Source: Euryarchaeota archaeon UBA557 (GTDB lineage Archaea; Thermoplasmatota; Poseidoniia; Poseidoniales; Thalassarchaeaceae). Taken from it: a stretch of 64,000 nucleotides of DNA. The stretch lies in assembly GCA_002503285.1 (NCBI GenBank), contig DARI01000025.1:28795-92794 (forward strand). Direction: 5' to 3'. Below are positions 1 to 7,291 of this stretch, piece after piece; the stretch's first letter is position 1, and the number at the start of each line of letters is the position of its first letter. The translations under genes were made by a program, and so were the position numbers. The notes beneath the pieces were generated by a model that saw only the letters and a list, made by a program, of their open reading frames with translations, did no database searches and was not told the origin of the DNA.

Positions 1-51
1 TGTCTTTGGTGCACTTGGAGGTGGTGGGGGAGGAGGAGGATTGCCTACCAT
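1..51 (-). CDS. Possible proline-rich protein, N-terminal fragment
   Basis: An open frame on the minus strand runs from an ATG at 51 off the left edge and would begin Met-Val-Gly-Asn followed by nine prolines, then Ser-Ala-Pro-Lys-Thr. The frame stays open upstream to the apt stop codon near 112, so the start is not certain. On the plus strand the same bases read as a glycine-rich tail ending at a TGA near 103, which would be the C-terminus of a convergent gene. Only about 17 codons are visible and no function can be assigned. Confidence 0.3.
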   Translation of the reverse strand, partial: MVGNPPPPPPPPSAPKT

Positions 52-111
52 CGTAATCAATTCATGGAAAGGCGTGTTACCTTTGAATAAATCGGGCGTT
101 TGATAAAATAG

Positions 112-654
112 TCATGCTGGAAATTTTAAAAGTGAATGTAGGGGAACTGATGAAAGAAGTTTTCTTGCGCCCAATCCTTCTAATTCAATAATAAAAATTA
201 CCCCAATTATTTCAGCATTTAATTGCTTACATAATTCAATACAGGCTGCTATTGTGCCGCCAGTAGCGAGTAAGTCATCTATAATTACAACTTTTTGACC
301 TGGTAAAATTGCATCATCGTGTATCTCTAGGCTATTAGAGCCGTATTCGAGTTCATAGTCAATTTTTAATGTGGATGATGGGAGTTTTCCAGGTTTTCTT
401 ATTGGGACAAAACCTTTTCCTAATTTTGTTGATAATAATGGCCCAAATATAAAACCTCTAGCCTCTGGACCAACAATAATATCTGGATACCAATCTAAAT
501 TCATCATATCCAGAGCAATTGTATCAATTGTCTGAGTTAACATTTTATGATCAGTTAATATTGGTGTAATATCTCTGAATAGAACTCCATCTATAGGAAA
601 ATTAGGTATTGTCCGTACAGCATGAGAAAGTTGTTCCAAAAATATATCTCTCAT
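112..654 (-). CDS. apt: Adenine phosphoribosyltransferase
   Basis: Converts adenine and PRPP to AMP and pyrophosphate in purine salvage, in the cytoplasm. The protein is about 180 residues, the normal family size. It carries the type I phosphoribosyltransferase PRPP loop at residues 122-136 (VVIIDDLLATGGT), the APRT-typical FRDITPIL near residue 26 and GPEARGF near 62. The frame is open up to 681, but that first ATG lies inside one arm of a perfect inverted repeat. The ATG at 654 has an upstream GAGG and gives the usual APRT N-terminus, so it is preferred; 669 is another option. It lies just downstream of the purine permease on the same strand, forming a likely uptake-plus-salvage operon. Confidence 0.93.
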   Translation of the reverse strand: MRDIFLEQLSHAVRTIPNFPIDGVLFRDITPILTDHKMLTQTIDTIALDMMNLDWYPDIIVGPEARGFIFGPLLSTKLGKGFVPIRKPGKLPSSTLKIDYELEYGSNSLEIHDDAILPGQKVVIIDDLLATGGTIAACIELCKQLNAEIIGVIFIIELEGLGARKLLSSVPLHSLLKFPA

Positions 655-675
655 CAAATAAAACCTCATGTTAAA

Positions 676-715
676 GAGCATTATGGTCTAAATTTATTGT
701 CAGACCATAATGCTC
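676..715 (-). promoter_or_regulatory. Perfect 14-bp inverted repeat between azgA and apt
   Basis: Arms at 676-689 and 702-715 are exactly complementary (GAGCATTATGGTCT and its reverse complement) around a 12-base loop. In the minus-strand transcript this forms a strong hairpin after the permease stop and before the apt start. It could attenuate or process the operon mRNA, or act as a DNA operator. The loop is AU-rich and no U-tract follows, so it does not look like a simple intrinsic terminator. Confidence 0.7.
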
Positions 716-735
716 AATTATGTATATTTATCTAC

Positions 736-2289
736 TTAAAATTTACTAAATATCCATTCAAACGTAGTTTCATCGCCCGGTCCAAGATAAAACATTACCA
801 TCAATACAAATAAAACCGTCATAACTGGATTTACTTCCTTATATTTACCCACTGCAAGTTTTACCAATACATATGCAATTATTCCCCATGCGATACCCGC
901 TGCGATAGAGTAAGTGAATGGCATCAATATCATTGTGATGAAGGCTGGAATTGCAACTTCTAAGTCAGCCCAATTAATATCTGCTGCTTGCCTCATCATC
1001 AATGAGCCCACAATTACTAATGCACATGCGGCTGCATATGTTGGTATTGCTTGGAATAGTCCAGATAAGAATAGTCCAGATAAGAATAGTACCCCTACAG
1101 TAACAGCAACTAAACCTGTTTTTCCTCCTTCTTCAACTCCTGCTGCTGACTCAATATAGGTTGTAGTTGTACTAGTTCCAGTCATTGCACCTACTAATGT
1201 GGCAGCTGCATCTGACATAAAGGCTGGATCTGAATTTTGTAACTCATCATTATCATCTACATATCCAGCGGCCCTTCCAACTGAGTAGAGCGTTCCTGCA
1301 GTATCAAATATATCTACGAACAGGAAGGTTATCATTACTAAGAGAAAATCCCCAATTGACCATGTATAACCATCAACGTCACCGAATCCATCTAAGAATC
1401 CTCCTAATGTTTCTTCGGGAATTCCTACCCAACCAAACATTTTGCCATCTCCCCATCCTAGTGTGGGCGCAGTAGCTTCAGCAGCACCCCACCCAGCCGG
1501 AGCATGGAATACGGTGAAGTCTATTCCTTCATAAACGGCAAATCCAATTGAAGTTTGTATTTCAGGATTATTATAAAAATCATAAGTTGGGTCTGCATTA
1601 CCTAGCATATTGTATGGATCAGATACTCCAAGCGCCCAACCAAATATCGATATACCTAAAATGCCCCAAACTATTGAGCCAGTAATTCCACGTGCCATCA
1701 TTGCTGCAATTAAAACAATCCCAATAATTGCCCATAATTCACCTGATGTATGAGTCCATGATGCAGTATTGTCTAAACCTACCAATGTTACACCATTATT
1801 GATTACGATACCAGTCTCTTGTAATCCAATTAATGCTAAAAACATACCAATTCCAGCGCCGGTTGCAATCTTTAGATCTTGAGGAATTGAATTAATCATC
1901 TTAGTTCTCCATCCAATCTGAGGTAAAGAAATAATTAAGAAAATTAATCCTTCAACAAACACAGCTGCTAATGCTACTTGCCATGGAATCCCCATTGCAC
2001 CTACTACAGTGAATGTGAAATATGCATTCAGTCCCATCCCGGGGGCTAATGCAAATGGTAAATTTGCCCACATACCCATTACAATACATCCTACGAAAGA
2101 TGCAATTGCAGTTGCAAATAATACGTCGTCAAATGGCATTCCTGCATTTGAAAGCATTGCAGGATTTACCAATAATATATACGCCATTGTCATGAAAGTA
2201 GTTAATCCTGCTCTCATTTCACTCTGCCATGTTACACCAGCATCTGATAGTCCAAATCTGTCTTCTAATATTTTTTCTAGTTCACTCAT
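736..2289 (-). CDS. azgA: AzgA-type purine permease (NCS2 family)
   Basis: A 517-residue polytopic membrane protein for proton-coupled uptake of adenine, hypoxanthine or guanine. It has the AzgA/PbuG-type N-terminal FMTMAYILLVNPAML (residues about 32-46), the ALAPGMGLNAYF segment near residue 80 and the family signature FVDIFDTAGTLYSVGRAAGY in the second half. About 12-14 hydrophobic segments are visible. The start at 2289 has a GGTGA-like ribosome-binding sequence just upstream. It is followed by apt on the same strand. A 15-bp tandem duplication in the gene adds one LSGLF unit in a membrane segment near residue 405. Confidence 0.93.
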   Translation of the reverse strand: MSELEKILEDRFGLSDAGVTWQSEMRAGLTTFMTMAYILLVNPAMLSNAGMPFDDVLFATAIASFVGCIVMGMWANLPFALAPGMGLNAYFTFTVVGAMGIPWQVALAAVFVEGLIFLIISLPQIGWRTKMINSIPQDLKIATGAGIGMFLALIGLQETGIVINNGVTLVGLDNTASWTHTSGELWAIIGIVLIAAMMARGITGSIVWGILGISIFGWALGVSDPYNMLGNADPTYDFYNNPEIQTSIGFAVYEGIDFTVFHAPAGWGAAEATAPTLGWGDGKMFGWVGIPEETLGGFLDGFGDVDGYTWSIGDFLLVMITFLFVDIFDTAGTLYSVGRAAGYVDDNDELQNSDPAFMSDAAATLVGAMTGTSTTTTYIESAAGVEEGGKTGLVAVTVGVLFLSGLFLSGLFQAIPTYAAACALVIVGSLMMRQAADINWADLEVAIPAFITMILMPFTYSIAAGIAWGIIAYVLVKLAVGKYKEVNPVMTVLFVLMVMFYLGPGDETTFEWIFSKF

Positions 2290-2379
2290 TTATCTTTCAC
2301 CTATCTCCAATTATATTAGTGAGTATAGACTCACCTAGTGTAGATGCTAAGGCAGGTAGCCTATGAACATCACGGAAGA

Positions 2380-3684
2380 TTACAATAAAAATGAAATATT
2401 ATTTTCTGGAAGAATTATATCAAATTCCTTTTTTAATTCAGATTTTAATAATTTTGCTCCATCATTTGGTGCATGAAATATAATTATTTTTTCGGGATTA
2501 CATCCTCGAGCGAATGAGGATAAAGAATCATGATCGGCATGGTTAGATAATGCAAATTGATTTATCTCCAAGTCAATTTCTGTCATTTTTCCATAAATTG
2601 GCAATTTTCCTTCAGATAATAATTGCCTTCCTCCAGATCCTTCTGCTTGGTACCCAGTTAGTAAAATAGCATTTGCTTTATCCCATTTTAAACGATTTAG
2701 ATACCATAAAGCTGGTCCTCCATCCAACATACCACTAGTAGTTACAATTACGTTCGCATTTAACGCCTTTTTCCTATCGCTTTTTCCATATACGCGTCTC
2801 GCCCATTTCCAAGTTTTTATCAAAAGATTGGGTTCTTTAATTAATTCAGGAAATTTTAGCCAATCTTTTGTAATTCGTGTTCCCATGCCATCAAAATGAA
2901 CTTGTAGGTGAGGTGCCTCCTTGTGTAGTATTCTTAGGATATCTTGACCTCTTCCAGAAGCAAAAGCAGGTACAAGTGCTACTCCTCCTCTATTTACAAT
3001 TTCTTTAACACGCTCAACAAACCTTTGTTCTTCTTCTTTCCGGGGAGGGTGTTGCCTTCCACCATATGTTCCTTCTAAACATAAAATATCACAATTTACT
3101 GGCTTTGCACCTATAACATTTGGACTATTGCGAGTATCTATATCTCCTGACCAAAGAATTGTTTTAGAGGGAGTTACTATTTCAATCATTATTGCTCCTG
3201 GCATATGGCCTGCGGGATGAAAACGACACTTCCAAGAACCAATTTCAAACCATTCATTTATATCATGCGTAACCCATGATTCTAATGCCAGATCTAGATC
3301 TCTCTTGTCCCATGTAAGTGGATACCCTTCAATTGATGAGACTTTGTATGTGTCTCTCCACATTATTTCTGAAACCTTTGCAGTCAAGCCAGTGCCGTGT
3401 AATTTTGTTCCGTGTGCACCAACTAGCCAAGGTGCCATTCCAATATGATCAATGTGGCTATGAGTAATTATTGCATCAGATACTGGTGGGCATTCAGAAG
3501 GATATTTTGGTGGCCTAGTTGGTGCCATCCCATAGTCAATTAGTAACCTGGTTCCAGTATTATCTTCAATAACACATCCCACATTACCAACTTCACCTGC
3601 ACCTCCTAGAAAGTGAAAACGAATTCCAGAGTTGACTGTATCATCAGAGTATCCTGAAGTTTTACCAGGTGTATATAGAACCAT
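2380..3684 (-). CDS. MBL/beta-CASP ribonuclease, aCPSF2-like
   Basis: A 434-residue metallo-beta-lactamase and beta-CASP nuclease that probably processes or degrades RNA in the cytoplasm. The metal site HSHIDH is at residues 75-80, followed by HPAGHMPGA near 157 and a metal-bridging aspartate in LWSGDID near 178. A beta-CASP region follows (FASGRGQDILRIL near 240), and late histidines lie in FALSNHADHD and FHAPND. There is no N-terminal KH domain, so it matches the shorter aCPSF2 form rather than the KH-bearing aCPSF1. It is transcribed divergently from pyrF across about 105 bases. Whether it acts as an endonuclease or a 5' exonuclease cannot be read from sequence. Confidence 0.88.
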   Translation of the reverse strand: MVLYTPGKTSGYSDDTVNSGIRFHFLGGAGEVGNVGCVIEDNTGTRLLIDYGMAPTRPPKYPSECPPVSDAIITHSHIDHIGMAPWLVGAHGTKLHGTGLTAKVSEIMWRDTYKVSSIEGYPLTWDKRDLDLALESWVTHDINEWFEIGSWKCRFHPAGHMPGAIMIEIVTPSKTILWSGDIDTRNSPNVIGAKPVNCDILCLEGTYGGRQHPPRKEEEQRFVERVKEIVNRGGVALVPAFASGRGQDILRILHKEAPHLQVHFDGMGTRITKDWLKFPELIKEPNLLIKTWKWARRVYGKSDRKKALNANVIVTTSGMLDGGPALWYLNRLKWDKANAILLTGYQAEGSGGRQLLSEGKLPIYGKMTEIDLEINQFALSNHADHDSLSSFARGCNPEKIIIFHAPNDGAKLLKSELKKEFDIILPENNISFLL

Positions 3685-3789
3685 ATTAAGAGACGAGAAT
3701 GCCTCCCTTAATCAAAGAGATTGTTTTTTAGCATTGCTAAAGTAGTAATAAGGAAAGGTTTGATGTAGGCTTGTAGGTTTAGTCATGCC

Positions 3790-4596
3790 ATGAGCGTCGA
3801 GGAGATATGGGGCAAAAGATGGCGAAGTTGTGCTCATCCATTGACTCATCGATTTATGGAAATATCTACAAGGAAAAAATCACTTGTTATTTTAGCAGCC
3901 GATCTTTACACGATTGATGAGTTAGTTAATTTGATAGAAACTGTTGGCCCTTATATTTCTGCTTTAAAAACTCACGTTGATATGGTAATTGATTTTGATA
4001 AATTAAAATGGGAGAAAGTTTTGAAAAGTGCTGAGAATCATAATTTAATGATATTTGAAGATCGTAAATTTGCTGATATAGGAAAAATATCACAAATTCA
4101 AATGGGGGGCATTTATGATATTCGATCATGGGCAGATTTAGTTACTGCACATCGAATTTCGGGACCGGATATTGTTGATGGATTAGCGGCCAGTTGGAGT
4201 GACGTAGAAAGAATAGGGGGTATATTTTTATTGGCTCAAATGTCCAGTAGAGGTAATTTATTATCTTCAGAATATACTGATGAAGTGGTTGATACAGGTA
4301 ATGGATCACCGCATGTCGTTGGATATATTGGAAATGGAAGTTCAACTGCTGAGATTTTGGATCTTAGAGAAAAATCTGGGGATGGAAAATTAATTTGGAC
4401 GCCTGGGGTGAATCTAGAAACTGGAGCAGGTAAACTAGGTCAAAGGTACGGGAACCCCTATGATGCAATTAAATCTGGTTCTGATGGCATAATTGTCGGC
4501 TCAGGAATTTATAATTCAAAGGATAGGATTGAATCTGCAAAGGCATATGCCAAAGCTTCATGGGACGCTTTGATTGAGAGAGAAGATGATGTCTGA
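3790..4596 (+). CDS. pyrF: Orotidine 5'-phosphate decarboxylase, URA3-type
   Basis: Decarboxylates OMP to UMP, the last step of de novo UMP synthesis. The catalytic lysine-aspartate array is in LMIFEDRKFADIG (Asp91, Lys93, Asp96), with a substrate lysine in ALKTHVD (Lys60) and the phosphate-binding GIIVGSGIY near the C-terminus. At 268 residues, with KTHVD, DRKFADIG and the LLAQMSSRG...EYT segment, it resembles the fungal and animal URA3/UMPS form more than the roughly 210-230-residue form common in archaea. The final 8 bases overlap the start of a small membrane protein gene, suggesting co-translation. The function is secure; the ancestry is an inference. Confidence 0.93.
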   Translation: MSVEEIWGKRWRSCAHPLTHRFMEISTRKKSLVILAADLYTIDELVNLIETVGPYISALKTHVDMVIDFDKLKWEKVLKSAENHNLMIFEDRKFADIGKISQIQMGGIYDIRSWADLVTAHRISGPDIVDGLAASWSDVERIGGIFLLAQMSSRGNLLSSEYTDEVVDTGNGSPHVVGYIGNGSSTAEILDLREKSGDGKLIWTPGVNLETGAGKLGQRYGNPYDAIKSGSDGIIVGSGIYNSKDRIESAKAYAKASWDALIEREDDV

Positions 4597-4819
4597 TCAA
4601 GACTTGATTGCATGGTTATGTTCCGCAATAGTTATAATTTTCATTATTTATATTATAATTTATGAAATTTATAAAAGGTGGTTTTTAGAAATTAGACTAG
4701 CATCCTTAGATGAGACATTACTAAACGATGATTCTGTAATCATTGAAGAAATAACTGATGCCCCTTTGGGTAGTAAGATAATATCTCAAGTTCCGGCATA
4801 CATCATTGATGATGAATAA
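4589..4819 (+). CDS. Small single-TM membrane protein
   Basis: A protein of about 76 residues with one strongly hydrophobic helix (about residues 7-29), a basic flank (YKRW) and an acidic C-terminal tail. The chosen ATG at 4589 overlaps the pyrF stop as ATGTCTGA; in-frame ATGs at 4574 and 4586 are alternatives. The overlap implies translation coupled to pyrF. No family is recognised. The positive residues after the helix suggest that the tail is cytoplasmic. Confidence 0.65.
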   Translation: MSDQDLIAWLCSAIVIIFIIYIIIYEIYKRWFLEIRLASLDETLLNDDSVIIEEITDAPLGSKIISQVPAYIIDDE

Positions 4820-5716
4820 TCATAAGGATTTCCTAGATAATTCAGAAATTAGTTTTGTGGGAATATTACTTTTTATGTTTATTATCTCACCATTTGGATG
4901 AATGAATTCAAGCTCTGTAGCATGTAAACATAATCTATTGACGCTCGCCTTTCCTCTCCCGTATCTTGTATCACCCAAAACAGGGCAGCCTATATTCACC
5001 ATATGCAATCGTATTTGTGCCCTTCTACCAGTATCAATTTTAATTCTTATTAAGGAATTAATTGGGCCTGTTTTTTCCACATTCCAATTAGTTATTGCCT
5101 CTTTTCCTGCACGTTTAGTACCAATAACCAATCTAACTCTTTTGTCCTTGGTTTCCTGAATTCTAGTTGTTTCAATTCCAGAAGTGGTTTTCGGTTTTCC
5201 GTAAACCACAGCATAATAAATCCTCTCAATTGAACGATTTTTAAATTGTTTTTGTAATATATCACGAGTCTCCGGGGAAGTGGCAAAAATTAAGCAACCA
5301 GAGGTTTCTCTATCTAATCGATGTACTAGGTATATCCGAGTTCTTTTATTTTCTGACGCCCATTTAGCCGTTCTACTATACATTGTATCGACCTCTTCTC
5401 TATCAGTTGCAACAGACAAAAGGCCCTCTGGTTTATCTACTACAATTACAGAATTATCAGAATATAGTATCTCTGGATCTTGTAATATATTGGCTTGTGT
5501 ACCTGTCTTCTGATCTCCATCGGCTCTTGGCACAACCGTCACTACAGATCCACAAAATATTCTTTCATTTGCTTTATTTTTTCTTTTGCCATCAACTCTT
5601 ATTCTGCCATGATCAATCATTCTACGGAGTGAGTTCTTTTTTGCATCGGGATGTAAAAGGGATAATATTTCAATTAGTGTAGCCTCTACATCAACCTTGA
5701 TATTTGGGTCAGACAT
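4820..5716 (-). CDS. RluA/RluD-family RNA pseudouridine synthase
   Basis: Isomerises specific uridines in rRNA or tRNA. An S4-like RNA-binding domain occupies about residues 10-60 (KNSLRRMIDHGRIRVDG). The catalytic domain follows, with the signature VHRLDRETSG at residues 131-140 (catalytic Asp135) and a later GRRAQIRLHM motif. At 298 residues it has the normal RluD size. It is convergent with the small membrane gene, with stop codons adjacent. RluA-family enzymes are mainly bacterial and are patchy in archaea, so the RNA target cannot be inferred. Confidence 0.9.
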   Translation of the reverse strand: MSDPNIKVDVEATLIEILSLLHPDAKKNSLRRMIDHGRIRVDGKRKNKANERIFCGSVVTVVPRADGDQKTGTQANILQDPEILYSDNSVIVVDKPEGLLSVATDREEVDTMYSRTAKWASENKRTRIYLVHRLDRETSGCLIFATSPETRDILQKQFKNRSIERIYYAVVYGKPKTTSGIETTRIQETKDKRVRLVIGTKRAGKEAITNWNVEKTGPINSLIRIKIDTGRRAQIRLHMVNIGCPVLGDTRYGRGKASVNRLCLHATELEFIHPNGEIINIKSNIPTKLISELSRKSL

Positions 5717-5792
5717 ATCACTGGGAAATCGTTCAAACCATTCAAGTTTCTTGATTGGAGTCAGTCAAATAGCAAATAGGCAAGTACATCTA

Positions 5793-5809
5793 ATTCTCTT
5801 TTAGAGAAT
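5793..5809 (-). terminator. Small hairpin downstream of the methyltransferase
   Basis: ATTCTC at 5793-5798 pairs with GAGAAT at 5804-5809 around a five-base loop. It lies 12 bases past the methyltransferase stop on the minus strand and upstream of the pseudouridine synthase. The stem is short, no U-tract follows, and a termination role is a guess. Confidence 0.3.
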
Positions 5810-5820
5810 AGTTGGTGATT

Positions 5821-6435
5821 TCAAGGCATTCGACCGAAGATTGCTAAAGTACCTATAAAGCCTAATTTAACTCCCACTCGTCGGGTTTCGACATCAATGA
5901 ATCCTGCATCAATCATGCCTTGTCTCCATTGTTCTTCACTCAAAGTTGTCATGTGCACATTAAGTGATTCTGGCCAATCATGGCTTGCTGTATTTTCAGA
6001 ATAATGATCAACGCCTGCAATAAGTATTCCTTTTTCCTCCAACCATTCATTAAAGAAATTCTTCAACATTTCTAATGGGTCCTTCAAGTAATATAGGAAT
6101 TCCATTGAATGAATCAAATCAAACTTTTGTGAGGGTTTCCATCCTGGAAGTGTTGCCAAATGAAATTCTCCTAGTCCCTTGTTCTCGGCCTTAATAATCA
6201 TTTCATTTGAACCATCAATACCAACTATTTTACTACAATTATCATATGACTGTAATTTACGACATACCCAACCATTTCCGCATCCTACATCTATAGCTGA
6301 AAAGGGTTTTTTAACCATTTTGATGGCAATATTAAGCATTTCATCAACTGATTCAGCGTGCCCATTTTCCATCCCTTCATCCCTATTTCTAAGAGCCCAT
6401 TCTGAGAATACATCAGTTGCATCACGTGTTGCCAT
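5821..6435 (-). CDS. Class I SAM-dependent methyltransferase
   Basis: A protein of about 204 residues with a class I Rossmann fold. Motif I AIDVGCGNGW lies at about residues 47-56, followed by an acidic strand end (VGIDGS) and a FDLIHSMEFLYYL motif IV region. The ATG at 6435 gives a natural N-terminus; the longer frame to 6453 is unlikely. It resembles UbiE/Methyltransf_11 small-molecule methyltransferases, but the substrate is unknown. It lies 40 bases downstream of purQ on the same strand, with no functional link evident. Confidence 0.83.
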   Translation of the reverse strand: MATRDATDVFSEWALRNRDEGMENGHAESVDEMLNIAIKMVKKPFSAIDVGCGNGWVCRKLQSYDNCSKIVGIDGSNEMIIKAENKGLGEFHLATLPGWKPSQKFDLIHSMEFLYYLKDPLEMLKNFFNEWLEEKGILIAGVDHYSENTASHDWPESLNVHMTTLSEEQWRQGMIDAGFIDVETRRVGVKLGFIGTLAIFGRMP

Positions 6436-6475
6436 GGTAAAGACGATATGCAACTATTGCAAGAAGATTTTCATT

Positions 6476-7291
6476 TTATTTATCAAAGTTTTCTATTACG
6501 TAATTTACAGCATTTCTGAAAATCTTCATACCTTCTCCTTCACCATGTTCCATACCTTCTCTGGTCCATGTTGCCCCTAACCATGTTGAATGATTGGCTT
6601 CGGGATGTGGCATTAAGCCGAACACTAGTCCGGATGGGTCACACACGCCTGCAATATTTCTCCAGCTTTGATTTGGAGATAATGGATATGGTAATATATT
6701 ATCTTTTGCTGATGGGTAGGTTGTTGAAGGATCTACATATCGAACAACCAGTTGACCTGATTTATCCCATTCATCTAGAAGTTTTTTTTCTGAAGTTACA
6801 AATTTACCTTCACCGTGACGAACCGGTACACGGATTCTTGTCAGGTTCTTTGTCCATATACAATTACTATCTGGATTGAATTCAAGGTTTACCCATCTAT
6901 TTTCATATTGCCCTGAATCATTAATTGTCAATGACGCTGATTGATTTAAACTAACTTCCTCATCACCCGGCAATAAACCCATTTTTACTAGTACTTGAAA
7001 TCCATTACATATGCCAATTACTAATTTTCCTGATTTAACAAATTCTCTTACTTGCTCCCTCATACCGAATCGAAGTCGGTTGCCCATAAGTCTTCCACTA
7101 CCGAGGTGGTCACCAAAAGAAAAGCCTCCTGGTATTGCCATTATATGATAATTCTCTAAATTAGCACTTCCGTTTACTAATTTATTTATATGTACCTTTT
7201 CAACTATAGCTCCTGCCATTTCAAAAACAGCAATAGTTTCAGTTTCACAATTAATACCAAAGCCGGAAAGCACTGCTACTTTGGGTTTCAT
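6476..7291 (-). CDS. purQ: Phosphoribosylformylglycinamidine synthase, glutaminase subunit
   Basis: A class I glutamine amidotransferase that supplies ammonia to PurL for FGAR to FGAM conversion in purine synthesis. The nucleophile Cys95 is in VIGICNGFQVL, and the catalytic His-Glu pair is in LMPHPEAN near residue 240. The N-terminus KVAVLSGFGINCE is typical of PurQ. The start at 7291 overlaps the purL stop as TAATG, so the longer frame to 7324 is rejected. At 271 residues it is longer than the common 220-230-residue form. It is translationally coupled to purL. Confidence 0.94.
   Translation of the reverse strand: MKPKVAVLSGFGINCETETIAVFEMAGAIVEKVHINKLVNGSANLENYHIMAIPGGFSFGDHLGSGRLMGNRLRFGMREQVREFVKSGKLVIGICNGFQVLVKMGLLPGDEEVSLNQSASLTINDSGQYENRWVNLEFNPDSNCIWTKNLTRIRVPVRHGEGKFVTSEKKLLDEWDKSGQLVVRYVDPSTTYPSAKDNILPYPLSPNQSWRNIAGVCDPSGLVFGLMPHPEANHSTWLGATWTREGMEHGEGEGMKIFRNAVNYVIENFDK

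Noticed and set aside
2..103. Glycine-rich plus-strand C-terminus at the left edge
   Set aside because: Possible but not favoured over the minus-strand proline-rich start; too short to decide, so only the minus reading is listed, at low confidence.
5383..5682. 99-codon plus-strand open frame
   Set aside because: Antisense to the pseudouridine synthase; low-complexity Leu/Tyr/His-rich translation typical of an AT-rich shadow frame.
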